A DNA stretch of 34,395 nt from Rubellimicrobium roseum. Lineage in GTDB: Bacteria > Pseudomonadota > Alphaproteobacteria > Rhodobacterales > Rhodobacteraceae. The translations under genes were made by a program, and so were the position numbers. Of the stretch, positions 15,199 through 22,889 are shown one piece after another. The stretch covers positions 1-34,395 of the forward strand of contig NZ_VDFV01000041.1 of the NCBI RefSeq assembly GCF_006152145.1. Reading direction: 5' to 3'. The first letter of the stretch is position 1. Each line of letters starts with the position of its first letter. The notes under the pieces were generated by a model, which did not search any database, had not been told where the DNA came from, and saw only the letters and a list, made by a program, of their open reading frames with translations.

Positions 15199-16056
15199 TC
15201 ATTCGAACATCCCCTTCGGCGTCTCGCCTCGCAGGAAGGGTTCGACGAAGCCCATCAGGAGGTCGGTCTGCCCGATGACTGCGGTGTGCGACGTCGCCGG
15301 GAGGACGGCGAGCCGGGAAGCGGGCAGGGGGTTGCCCATGTCGCCCATGGCGCCACCACCCAGGAGGCGGAACATGGCCACCGTGTGCTCGAGGGTGACG
15401 ACGTCGGCGTCGCCGGCGATGAGAAGGACCGGCGCTCGAAGGTTGCGCACGTCCTCCTCCCAGTGCTGGGGCTCGTGCTCGAGCGCGATGAGTTTCTCGA
15501 CGAAGCCGCGGAAGCCGTCGGGGTTGGGCGATAGCTCGCGGAAGGATGTCTCCATGGGTGAGCCCACGAACATCTCAGGGCTCATCTGCGGGATCATCGC
15601 CACCATCTCGGGCTGCCAGCCGCTTTCGTCGTAGCTCACCGAGGCCGCCACGAGTTGGTCCACCTTCCCGGGGTGGCGGATGGCGAGCTGGAGGCCGGCC
15701 GCCGCGCCCATGGAGTAGCCGAAGACGTCCGCCGTCTCGAGCCCCACCGCGTCCATGAAGGCCGCCACGTCGTCGGCGAGGTTCTCATAGGTGATCGGGC
15801 GATCAATGTCGTTGGTGCGGCCGTGGCCCTGCATCTCGACGGCATAGACCCGGTGGGTCTCGGCAAGCCGGGGGATGATGGCGCCCATTGCGGGGATGTT
15901 CATGTAGGCGCCGTGCAGGACCACGATCGGATCACCTTGGCCCGAGACCTCATAGTACATCTGCATGCCGTTGACCTCGACGGTCTGCCCCGCGGGCTGG
16001 GCATGGAGGGCGGTCGTCGTCAGCAAAGCTCCGACGAAGGTGGCGAAACGGATCAT
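15199..16056 (-). CDS. Exported alpha/beta hydrolase
   Basis: The 285-residue protein begins with a signal peptide (Met-Ile-Arg-Phe, hydrophobic core, Ala-Leu-His-Ala near residue 19), placing it in the periplasm or outside. The fold is classical: an oxyanion His-Gly at 48-49, nucleophile Ser115 in GYSMG, acid Asp216 or Asp218, and His257 in Thr-Ser-His-Thr. ATG 16056 is chosen because AGGAG precedes it on the minus strand; the frame is open upstream to 16179 but that part looks non-coding. It is convergent with the MarR gene. Substrate is unknown; epoxide, ester or haloalkane hydrolases share this architecture. Confidence 0.9.
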   Translation of the reverse strand: MIRFATFVGALLTTTALHAQPAGQTVEVNGMQMYYEVSGQGDPIVVLHGAYMNIPAMGAIIPRLAETHRVYAVEMQGHGRTNDIDRPITYENLADDVAAFMDAVGLETADVFGYSMGAAAGLQLAIRHPGKVDQLVAASVSYDESGWQPEMVAMIPQMSPEMFVGSPMETSFRELSPNPDGFRGFVEKLIALEHEPQHWEEDVRNLRAPVLLIAGDADVVTLEHTVAMFRLLGGGAMGDMGNPLPASRLAVLPATSHTAVIGQTDLLMGFVEPFLRGETPKGMFE

Positions 16057-16130
16057 CGTCGACTCCTGGGGGGAGGGGGTGGATGCGAAGGGGGAGGGCG
16101 GGGCGTTTCGGGATCTGGTCCGATGCCTGA

Positions 16131-16580
16131 TCACGCCGCCATGCCCCAGGCCTTCAGGGCACGGTCCACGTCCATCCACATGATCTCGAGAACGTTGCCG
16201 TCGGGATCGCAGACGGAGCGTCCGTACATGAAGTCGCCCGCCTCCTGGGTCTTGTTGTTGTCCCTGCCGCCATGGACGAGGGCGCGGGTGACGAACGCGT
16301 CCACGGATGCGGCAGAGGGCTGGGACAGGCAGACCAGCGCGCCCACGGTGCCCCCGGGCGCCACCGGGCAGGGCGAGAAGGACGCGAACTTCTCGCGGTC
16401 GAGGATCATCAGGTGGATGGTGTCTGACACGCCCACCATGAGGCTGTCCGAATTGCAGAACCGCTCGTCGAAGGGGAAGCCCAGGCCGGCATAGAAGGCG
16501 CGGGCACGGGCGATGTCGGTCGAGGGGAGGTTCACGAAGATCATCTGCGGCTGGGCGGGGGCGGTGGTATGGGCGGTCAT
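16131..16580 (-). CDS. VOC (glyoxalase/dioxygenase) family protein
   Basis: The 149-residue protein fits a single VOC unit pair. It has an opening Met-Ile-Phe-Val-Asn-Leu-Pro strand, an Arg-Ala-Arg-Ala-Phe-Tyr helix, and a C-terminal Asp-Pro-Asp-Gly-Asn-Val-Leu-Glu-Ile-Met with the usual metal-ligand Glu. The start at 16580 has a strong AGGAGG on the minus strand. It diverges from an HxlR regulator across a distinctive AT-rich segment. Relatives include lactoylglutathione-lyase-like and resistance proteins; the reaction is unknown. Confidence 0.88.
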   Translation of the reverse strand: MTAHTTAPAQPQMIFVNLPSTDIARARAFYAGLGFPFDERFCNSDSLMVGVSDTIHLMILDREKFASFSPCPVAPGGTVGALVCLSQPSAASVDAFVTRALVHGGRDNNKTQEAGDFMYGRSVCDPDGNVLEIMWMDVDRALKAWGMAA

Positions 16581-16630
16581 GCGAGCCTCCTGGGGCGAGG
16601 GTGAGTCGGGCTGTGCTTGCAGGCTGCGCC

Positions 16631-16663
16631 TATTAGTACTATGTTGCAAGTATTAGATTGCAA
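16631..16663. promoter_or_regulatory. AT-rich repeat segment, candidate HxlR operator
   Basis: In an otherwise GC-rich genome this 33-bp stretch is AT-rich and repetitive. TATTAGTACTATGTTGCAA is followed one base later by the shortened copy TATTAGATTGCAA. It includes the perfect 8-bp palindrome TAGTACTA at 16634-16641 and two TTGCAA hexamers, themselves palindromic. It lies between the divergent VOC and HxlR starts, where an HxlR dimer would be expected to bind. Binding by the HxlR protein is inference. Confidence 0.5.
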
Positions 16664-16691
16664 AAAGAAACTGAGAAGCTGGAGGCTGCCG

Positions 16692-17390
16692 ATGGACCGC
16701 AAGCGGAGCTACGACGACGGCTGCGCCTTTGCTCAGGCGCTCGACCTAGTGGGCGAGCGCTGGGCCCTTCTGATCGTGCGGGAACTGATGTTCGGGCCCA
16801 AGCGCTTCACCGATCTCAAGCAGGACCTGCCCGGCATCGCCACCAACGTGCTGACCCAACGCCTGATCGGGCTGGAGGAGGCCGGCCTCCTGCGGCAGGT
16901 CGACCTTCCCCGGCCGGCGCGGGGCAAGGCGTATGCTCTGACCCCTTGGGGGCTGGCCTTCAGAGAGCCGCTGCGAGTGATGGGGAGCTGGGCCTCTCGT
17001 TCGCCGCACCTGCGCTTCGAGCACCGGCTCAGCGCAGCCGCGGCCATGCTGAGCCTGGGCAGCATGTTCGACGCCGACAGGGCCAAGGACCTGGACGTCG
17101 CGGTGGACCTGCGCCTGCCCGACGGCGACTTCGCCGTCTGCGTCCGGGATGGCCGGCTCGCCGTGGAGCCCGGGTGCAACCCCGTTCCGGACTGCCTCGT
17201 CGCCGGCGACCAGAACGCGCTGCTGCCCGTGCTCTATGCGGGCAAGCCCATCGAGGCTGCGACGGCAGACGGGTCGCTGAAGGTCGAGGGGGACACCGGC
17301 GCGCTGGAGCGACTGGCGCGGGCGTTCCGACGGCCGGAGCCGATGAACGCCGGCGACGGCATGATGCCCGCGGACGGCGCGCATTCATGA
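16692..17390 (+). CDS. HxlR-family regulator with C-terminal SCP2-like domain
   Basis: This 232-residue protein opens with the HxlR pattern Tyr-Asp-Asp-Gly-Cys, Ala-Leu-Asp-Leu-Val-Gly-Glu-Arg-Trp and Arg-Phe-Thr-Asp-Leu (residues 6-45), followed by a winged helix. Classical HxlR proteins are about 110-130 residues. The extra C-terminal region here (about 135-225) has Leu-Arg-Leu-Pro-Asp-Gly-Asp and Ala-Asp-Gly-Ser-Leu-Lys-Val-Glu-Gly segments reminiscent of the SCP2 lipid-binding domain seen in longer HxlR relatives. ATG 16692 is preceded by GGAGG. It overlaps the GST start by ATGA and diverges from the VOC gene, so it likely controls both. Confidence 0.88.
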   Translation: MDRKRSYDDGCAFAQALDLVGERWALLIVRELMFGPKRFTDLKQDLPGIATNVLTQRLIGLEEAGLLRQVDLPRPARGKAYALTPWGLAFREPLRVMGSWASRSPHLRFEHRLSAAAAMLSLGSMFDADRAKDLDVAVDLRLPDGDFAVCVRDGRLAVEPGCNPVPDCLVAGDQNALLPVLYAGKPIEAATADGSLKVEGDTGALERLARAFRRPEPMNAGDGMMPADGAHS

Positions 17391-18040
17391 TCCCTGTTGT
17401 CACGGCCTTCGCGCAGTCGCCCGACCGCGGCCGCGGTCTCGCGCGCGACATGCGCGTCCGCTGGGCGCTCGAGGAGGTGGGCCAGCCCTACGAGGTGCGC
17501 TTGGTCTCGTTCCGCGAGATGAAGGAGCCTTCGCATCGGGCGCTCCATCCCTTCGGGCAGATCCCGACCTACGAGGACGGCGACCTCGTCCTGTTCGAGA
17601 CGGGGGCCATCGTGCTCCACATAGCTCAGCGTCATCCGGGCCTGCTGCCTGACGACCCCGACGCCCGCGCCCGGGCGGTCGCCTTCATGTTCGCCGCGCT
17701 CAGCACGGTCGAGCCGCCGATCTTGGACCTCGCGACGGCCAAGCTCCTGGAGCACGACAAGCCCTGGGCCGAGGCGCGCCTGCCCTTGGTCGAGGACCGC
17801 ATCCGCACGCGGCTGGGCGAGCTGTCCGCCCGCCTTGGCGGGGCCGAGTGGCTCGACGGCGCGTTCAGCGCCGGGGACCTCCTGATGGTGCACGTCCTGC
17901 TCAGGCTGGGTGCATCGGGCCTTCTGGACGAATACCGGCCTCTCGCCGCCTATGTCGCCCGAGGCCAGGCGCGGCCTGCCTACCAGCGGGCCTTCGCCGC
18001 GCAACTGGCGGTGTTCACCGGTCAGGCCCGTCCCGGTTGA
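17387..18040 (+). CDS. Glutathione S-transferase family protein
   Basis: The 217-residue protein has a thioredoxin-like N-terminal domain (about 1-85) with the GST motif Gln-Ile-Pro-Thr-Tyr and the glutathione-binding Leu-Phe-Glu-Thr-Gly-Ala-Ile. A helical C-terminal domain follows, with Trp-Leu-Asp-Gly-Ala-Phe-Ser-Ala-Gly-Asp-Leu, the N-capping box of GSTs. The ATG overlaps the HxlR stop (ATGA), implying translational coupling. It probably conjugates an electrophile sensed through the HxlR regulator; that link is inference. Confidence 0.9.
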   Translation: MIPVVTAFAQSPDRGRGLARDMRVRWALEEVGQPYEVRLVSFREMKEPSHRALHPFGQIPTYEDGDLVLFETGAIVLHIAQRHPGLLPDDPDARARAVAFMFAALSTVEPPILDLATAKLLEHDKPWAEARLPLVEDRIRTRLGELSARLGGAEWLDGAFSAGDLLMVHVLLRLGASGLLDEYRPLAAYVARGQARPAYQRAFAAQLAVFTGQARPG

Positions 18041-18303
18041 CGGGACTGCAAGAAAGGCCGGGCTCGGCCCCGCTCGCGGTCGGAGTTTCGCAGCCAGCCG
18101 TGCCGGGGGATCGTTGGCTCCTGACGGGGACGGGGCTGGGCTCGACCGCCCGGAGCGCCGCCAACCCCGCTGCCCGCTCGTCGTCCGGAGGGGCAGGATG
18201 GCCGGCTGGACAGGCGCGAGGACTGCTCCGGAGGAGGGACCCGGGGGCAGTCGCTGGCGGACCATCGGTCCGACCGCGCGGGCCCGATCCATCGGTCCTG
18301 TTC
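18041..18303. other. Intergenic region without recognised genes
   Basis: These 263 bp separate the GST stop from the end of the XRE pseudogene. Open frames cross it on both strands because of the GC content, but none shows a family resemblance or a plausible start. A small GC-rich inverted repeat (GGCCGGGCTCGGCC) lies about 20 bp after the GST stop and could slow transcription. Confidence 0.4.
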
Positions 18304-19164
18304 TCAGGTGGATCCGCCCGACCCCGGGTGGGGCCAGGAGGAGCCTGCAACTGTCCTCGCCGACCTGGCCAGTTCGGCCAGAGCCCTCGCCGTCTCGGCA
18401 TCGGCTGGGAAGAACGACTCGATGGCGAGCTCGGACAGGCCGATGTCCAGCGCCGTGCCGAACACCGTGGTGGTGGAGATGAAGCGGAGGAGCCGGTCGC
18501 CGTCCCCTGCCGCCAGTTCCAGGGGCACCGCCAGTCCCCCGTAGAGGTCGGGCGACGGCGTTGGCGGACGAGCGTGGGGCGGGACGGGGTAGCCTTGCAA
18601 TTCATCGAGAAGCGCCACCAGCGCCGGGTCGGGTACGGCGTCGATCTGCCGGGCCAGCCGGGCCAGAACGTGGCGGCGCCAGTCGCGGAAGTTGCGGAGG
18701 CGTGGCGCGAGCCCCTGGGGATGCAGGCTGATCCGCAGGACGTTCGCACCGGGACCGAGCAGCGACGGCGCCACTCCGGCAAGCAGGGGCGCCACGCCTT
18801 CGTTCGCCGCGACCAGCGTTCAGTGCCGATCTACCGCGAGCGCCGGATTCGGGGCATGGCCCGCGAGAATCGCATCGATGGCTCGCCGGGCGGCCGCAAA
18901 GTCAGGGTGGTCGAGCCTCCGCTCCTGTAGCAACGGCGCGAAGCCTGCCGCCAGCAGGAGGGCGTTGCGTTCACGCGGGGGCACGTCGAGGTGCTCGGCC
19001 AGATGCAGCACCATCTCGCGGCTGGGCGCGGCGCGGCCGGTCTCGATGAAGCTCAGACGGCGCTGGGAGATGCTGGCCTCGGAGGCGAGGTCGAGCTGAC
19101 TGAAGCGCCGGCGGCGGCGCCACGACTGGAGCAAGGCTCCAAAGCTGGGCTGATGGTCCGTCAT
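18304..19164 (-). pseudogene. MmyB-type XRE regulator split by an in-frame TGA
   Basis: From ATG 19164 the product has a helix-turn-helix of the XRE class (about residues 8-62: Arg-Phe-Ser-Gln-Leu-Asp-Leu-Ala, then Ser-Gln-Arg-Arg-Leu-Ser-Phe-Ile-Glu). The linker is typical of MmyB-like regulators (Pro-Pro-Arg-Glu-Arg-Asn-Ala-Leu-Leu). It ends at Val-Asp-Arg-His114 followed by TGA at 18820-18822. The same frame continues with Thr-Leu-Val-Ala-Ala-Asn and the complete ligand-binding domain to the stop at 18304. Relatives have Trp at the stop position, so TGG to TGA is the simplest explanation. The intact length would be 286 codons, normal for the family. The gene is probably inactive unless TGA is read through. 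Confidence 0.85.
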
Positions 19165-19291
19165 GGGGGCAGTCTCTGCCGGTCGGAAGCGCTTGACCAT
19201 GACCTCCGAGGTCATCGCATGGCGCACGGCCTTGGTCCACGTCTGGTCCATGTCGGCTCCATCCCGGGGCCGCGGGATCAGGAGATCAAGG

Positions 19292-19888
19292 ATGACACTG
19301 CTCGAGAGACGCCCCGCCCTTCGCAGTATCCTCCGCCTCGACGGCATAGCCTGCCTTGCCATGGGGGTGGGCTTGGCTGCCCTGGCTCCGGCGCTGGGGT
19401 CGTTCACCGGCCTTGGGCCGGGTTTCCTTCGCTGGGCGGGGGTCGCCTTGCTGCCGGTTGGCGCGTTCATCCTGGCGGTGGCCTCGCGCCGGGAGATCCC
19501 AGCCTGGAGCGTCGCCGCCGTCGTCGTTGGAAACGCGGCCTGGGTCCTGGCGAGCGTAGCCCTGCCGCTGCTTGGACTCGTCCAGCCCAACCTCATGGGC
19601 TGGGTGCTTCTTCTTGGGCAGGCGGCCGCGGTGGCGGGTTTGACGGCGCTGGAACAGGCGGGCCGTCCCGGACGCCAGAACCCCATGTCAGTGGCAGAGG
19701 GGCGAGGTCCGCGGGGGCGGAGGGCAGGCCAGCGCGACGATCCGCCCGCGCCCCCGCCCGCTCGGCTGGGCCCGGATCGTCTCTCAGTGGTGCCGCCGTT
19801 CGGATGCTTTCGGTGCTCCTTGAGGCCATGGCCATCGCCGGTGGTCATCACCGCAGGGTGCGGAAGGTGTCTCGCACGTCCTAAATGA
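19292..19888 (+). CDS. Small integral membrane protein with an atypical C-terminal extension
   Basis: The start ATG 19292 has GGAG 11 bp upstream. The first ~125 residues contain four hydrophobic helices (around 16-38, 46-66, 72-92 and 98-118), like short four-helix membrane proteins often found next to MmyB-type regulators. The protein would normally be expected to end soon after the last helix. Here the frame runs on for about 70 Pro/Arg/Gly-rich residues into the remnant of an oppositely oriented epoxide hydrolase. The tail is probably an artefact of a lost stop. It diverges from the XRE pseudogene across 127 bp. Function is unknown. Confidence 0.6.
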   Translation: MTLLERRPALRSILRLDGIACLAMGVGLAALAPALGSFTGLGPGFLRWAGVALLPVGAFILAVASRREIPAWSVAAVVVGNAAWVLASVALPLLGLVQPNLMGWVLLLGQAAAVAGLTALEQAGRPGRQNPMSVAEGRGPRGRRAGQRDDPPAPPPARLGPDRLSVVPPFGCFRCSLRPWPSPVVITAGCGRCLARPK

Positions 19889-20640
19889 GGCGTTCGGTGC
19901 CTCGAGGGCTGCGAACTGCCCGCCGTGATCCGCTTCGCGGACGTGGACGAGGCGCTGGAACCGGCGCTCGACCCAACGACGGGCCAGGCGGAGCTGCTCG
20001 CCCCGGAACATGCTGATCGCGGTGGGCGTGGGGACCGGGGTGTAGGGCATGCCGCCGGCCTGCATGGCCTGAAAGCCTTCCCAGTAGAGCCGCGCCGAGC
20101 TCGGGCCTGCGTTGGGCAGCCAGTGAGTATAATATCGTCGACCATGTCGTCGAGGGAGAAGACCCGTCTCGGCTCGCCGCCGCGGTCCGAGACGTCCTGG
20201 AACAGCGCGTAGATCCAGGACGCCAGCCCGACCAGCGAATCCGCCAGCCCCAAGGCCACGGATTGCGGCCGCGTGCCCTGGAGCTTCATGTAGGCCGAGT
20301 AGCCCCGCTCGTAGCGGGCCGGGTCCTCCAGCATCCGGCGCTCGTCCGGCGTCGGCTGGAACGGCACGAAGTTCAAGTTCAGCCCGGCCCGGGCCTTCGA
20401 GGCCATCTGGCCGAGCGTCAGGGCCGCCCTGGCGCCCCAGTCGCCGCCCTGCACACCCCAGCGAGCGTAGCCGAGCCGGTCCATGAGCGTGATCCAGGCC
20501 ATGGCGATCCGCCCGATGTGCCAGCCCGGCATGGAGGGGATGACGAGGTGGGACGCGTCCTGCGACTCACTTCCTTGGCCAGTGGGGTTCACCAACGGGT
20601 CGATAACGTGCCCGAACTCCAGCACCGACCCGGACCCGGT
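19848..20640 (-). pseudogene. Epoxide hydrolase (EphA-like) remnant, truncated and frameshifted
   Basis: Reading from about 20640 the minus strand gives Gly-Ser-Val-Leu-Glu-Phe-Gly-His-Val-Ile-Asp-Pro-Leu. It then gives Arg-Leu-Gly-Tyr-Ala-Arg-Trp-Gly-Val-Gln-Gly-Gly-Asp-Trp-Gly, the nucleophile-Asp elbow of epoxide hydrolases. Damage includes a missing N-terminal domain, a short internal deletion after Pro-Ser-Met-Pro-Gly, and a frameshift near 20125 after Asp-Asp-Ile. The family sequence resumes there in another frame (Leu-Pro-Asn-Ala-Gly-Pro-Ser-Ser-Ala-Arg-Leu-Tyr-Trp-Glu-Gly-Phe). A second frameshift near 19885 precedes Asp-Val-Arg-Asp-Thr-Phe-Arg-Thr-Leu-Arg-stop. It is certainly not a working enzyme. 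Confidence 0.88.
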
Positions 20641-20668
20641 TCATCGACCTCGCCTTGGTCCTCACCAG

Positions 20669-20788
20669 ATGCGCACCCTTCTCGGCGACGAGCCCGCCGA
20701 CCTGGACCGAGCGCTGGAAACCCGCGTCGCCATCAACGCGCTCGAAGCAGCAGGGCTGATCCTGACAGAGCCGCATCATTTGGCGTGA
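20669..20788 (+). pseudogene. 3' fragment of an unrecognised coding sequence
   Basis: The plus-strand frame ending at TGA 20786-20788 gives about 38 residues (Met-Arg-Thr-Leu-Leu-Gly-Asp-Glu-Pro-Ala-Asp-Leu-Asp-Arg-Ala-Leu through Leu-Ile-Leu-Thr-Glu-Pro). It has helical character and coding-like third positions. Upstream, the frame runs through DNA antisense to the epoxide hydrolase remnant, so the real 5' part has been lost. It may be the C-terminus of a helical protein such as a regulator. The family is not recognised. Confidence 0.25.
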
Positions 20789-20977
20789 CGCGGCGCGTTT
20801 CCTTCAGTGTGGCGTCAGTGGAGGCCTCCGTCCTCGGTCCCGATGTCGGCCTCATCTGCGCGCCAGGACGGCTCCGGTGAATCAGACATCCTCCAGTCGC
20901 GAGACATCCCAGTCGAACTTATGAGCGTTGATCCGGGACGATCCCGTCTTCAGCGATGTCCAGAAAAAACAAGGGTC
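20789..20977. other. Intergenic region before repeat copy B
   Basis: No gene or clear signal was recognised in these 189 bp. The last part contains TCAGCGATGTC, which resembles the TCAGCGAGAG that precedes the core in copies C and D. The repeat may therefore extend into it. Confidence 0.35.
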
Positions 20978-21046
20978 CGTTCGCCAGAGTCCAAATCCTG
21001 CCCCCGCAACCATTCGAACCCCCGTCACAGATAGTGGCGGGGGTTC
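20978..21046 (+). repeat. Dispersed repeat copy B with the best-preserved hairpin
   Basis: The core CGTTCGCCAGAGTCCAAATC continues to CCCCCGCAACCA and then to an inverted repeat. The left arm is GAACCCCCGTCAC (21016-21028), the loop AGATA, and the right arm GTGGCGGGGGTTC (21034-21046): 13 pairs with one G-U. This is the cleanest of the four copies and would form a very stable RNA hairpin. The nearest upstream plus-strand sequence is the fragment ending at 20788, and the downstream neighbour is the fusion hydrolase. Confidence 0.85.
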
Positions 21047-21236
21047 CCATTTAAGACGAGTTGCATATCTCCCGGACGACGCACTTCAGGTTGCTGGTCC
21101 TCTATAAGGCCCAAGGGATGAAGCTACCGTTCGCGCGGGGGCGCATCTCTCAACAACCAGATCGAATGACCGAAGCGCAGTATCAGCAACGATGGGCCTG
21201 TGAATGACCCACGGGTGAGACAGCCCGTCTCAGATC

Positions 21237-21265
21237 ACTGTCTACCGGACTGATATCGGGACAGT
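21237..21265. promoter_or_regulatory. Inverted repeat upstream of the fusion hydrolase gene
   Basis: ACTGTC-TA-CCG and CGG-GACAGT form a dyad around the 9-base centre GACTGATAT. The nine paired bases have a 2-base bulge on one side. It lies about 35 bp before the preferred start at 21300, so it could be an operator or a 5' leader hairpin. The rest of 21047-21236 shows no gene. Confidence 0.4.
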
Positions 21266-21299
21266 AGGTTCTCCGTGCATGAGCGACATGGAGGCCATG

Positions 21300-22847
21300 A
21301 TGACCAACCTCACCATCACCCATCCCCTTTCGCCGTCGGACGCGCAGGCCATGGACCTCCTGCGCACGATGCTCGCCGGCGCGCCCCGGCTTTCCTTTGA
21401 GCCCGCGAGCCGCCCCGCCTTCGACGCTATCATTGGCCAGGCGCCGGCGCCCGAAGGCGTCCTCTTCGAACAGGCCACAGTCGGCGGCGTGCCGGGCTGG
21501 TGGGCTCGGCCCCAGGGGGCAACCGACGGCTCCGTCCTCCTCTATCTGCACGGAGGCGGCTACGTGATCGGCTCGGCCGGGGCGTATCGCCACTTCGTCG
21601 GCCACATCGCCAAGGCCGCGAAGGCCGCCGCGTTCATCGCCGATTACGCGCTGACCCCCGAGCGGCCGTTCCCAGCCGCCCCTGAGGACGCGCGGGCCCT
21701 GCACGAGGGGCTGCGCGCCTTGGGCTACAGCCGCATTGCGGTTGCAGGCGACTCGGCCGGGGGTGGGCTCGCACTGGCGCTGGCCGCCGGGGCCCCGCGC
21801 GGTACCTTCGCCGGCCTGGTCGCGCTGTCGCCGTGGATCGACTTGAACTTGACGGGCGAGTCCATGGCGACGCGCGCCGACGCTGACCCGATCCTGTCGC
21901 GGCAGGCTCTGGCCGCCGCAGTCCCGCTCTACCTCGGGACGCACGGCGCCAATGATCCCCGGCTGCCTAGCCTGCCCATGGACCTCTCCACCCTGCCGCC
22001 CGTCCGCATCCATGTCGGCGACGCCGAGGTGCTGCTCGACGACGCGCGGCGCTTCGCCCAGCAGGCCGCGTCGGCCAGGCTCGACGCCGAGGTGCATGTC
22101 TGGGACGGCATGACCCACGTCTTTCCGTCGAGCTTCGCCATGCTGGAAGCGGGCGCGGCGGCGCTCGACGCGATGGGGACGTTCCTGGCCGAGAGGCTCG
22201 CGCCCAAGGCACCCCGGGCGCGCCGCGTCCTGGTGCTGGGCGCGACCGGTGGCACGGGGCGGGCCATCGTGCGTCGGTTGCGCGAGACGGGCGACGTGCC
22301 GGTGGCGCTCGTGCGCTCGCCCGATAAGGCCAGGGACCTCGACGCGGAAATCGTCCAAGGCGACGCGCGCGATCCCGCAGCGCTCGACCGGGCGCTGGAA
22401 GGCGTGGACGCTGTCGTCTCGGCGCTGGGCACCCCGGCCAGCCCCTTCCGCGAGGTGACGGCGCTCTCGACCGCCACCAAGGTCCTAGTGACGGCGATGC
22501 GGCGCAAGGGCGTGCGGCGGCTCGTCGCCATCACCGGCATGGGGGCCGGCGACAGCCGGGGGCACGGCGGCGCGCTGTTCGACCGGGTCCTCATGCCGCT
22601 GCTGCTGCGCAAGGTCTACGCCGACAAGGACCGGCAGGAGGCGATCATCGCCGGAAGCGGGCTCGACTGGATGATCGTCCGGCCGGCCGTCCTCAACGAC
22701 AAGCCGAAGCACGGCGCCGTCCGGGCACTCCTTGACCTCAGCGGCTTCCAAGGCGGTACGATCGCGCGCGCCGATGTGGCCGACTTCGTGGTCGATCAGG
22801 TCGGGTCGGACGCGTACCTTGGCCAGAAGCCGCTGATTGCGTGGTGA
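21300..22847 (+). CDS. Fusion: HSL-type alpha/beta hydrolase + NAD(P)-binding (NmrA-like) domain
   Basis: The 515-residue single frame has two complete halves. Residues 1-303 form a hormone-sensitive-lipase-type esterase, with oxyanion HGGGY (84-88), nucleophile Ser152 in GDSAGG, probable acid Asp241 in Val-Gly-Asp-Ala-Glu-Val, and His273 in Met-Thr-His-Val-Phe. Residues 308-515 form an atypical SDR/NAD(P)-binding domain, with a Rossmann glycine motif GATGGTG (314-320), Val-Ser-Ala-Leu-Gly, and a C-terminal Asp-Trp-Met-Ile-Val-Arg-Pro. ATG 21300 is preferred because GGAGG lies at 21290-21294; ATGs at 21279, 21288 and 21297 are in frame. The gene is convergent with the LysR gene, 42 bp away. 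Coupled ester cleavage and redox chemistry is possible but unproven. Confidence 0.9.
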   Translation: MTNLTITHPLSPSDAQAMDLLRTMLAGAPRLSFEPASRPAFDAIIGQAPAPEGVLFEQATVGGVPGWWARPQGATDGSVLLYLHGGGYVIGSAGAYRHFVGHIAKAAKAAAFIADYALTPERPFPAAPEDARALHEGLRALGYSRIAVAGDSAGGGLALALAAGAPRGTFAGLVALSPWIDLNLTGESMATRADADPILSRQALAAAVPLYLGTHGANDPRLPSLPMDLSTLPPVRIHVGDAEVLLDDARRFAQQAASARLDAEVHVWDGMTHVFPSSFAMLEAGAAALDAMGTFLAERLAPKAPRARRVLVLGATGGTGRAIVRRLRETGDVPVALVRSPDKARDLDAEIVQGDARDPAALDRALEGVDAVVSALGTPASPFREVTALSTATKVLVTAMRRKGVRRLVAITGMGAGDSRGHGGALFDRVLMPLLLRKVYADKDRQEAIIAGSGLDWMIVRPAVLNDKPKHGAVRALLDLSGFQGGTIARADVADFVVDQVGSDAYLGQKPLIAW

Positions 22848-22889
22848 CCGCCGCTTGTCCGAGCCGGTCCGCCTGGGCCGCCCGGAGCG

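Noticed and set aside
16658-18040. A 460-residue HxlR-GST fusion reading
   Set aside because: The GST frame is open upstream, but that part is an out-of-frame reading of the HxlR gene. ATGA overlap and family starts support two separate proteins.
18820-18822. Selenocysteine insertion at the XRE TGA
   Set aside because: The family has Trp here rather than Cys, and no SECIS-like hairpin follows immediately downstream in the minus-strand reading.
18820-20625. A single 601-residue protein joining epoxide hydrolase and XRE parts
   Set aside because: The middle is an out-of-frame run through the antisense of the membrane gene. The ends belong to two different damaged genes that happen to share a frame.
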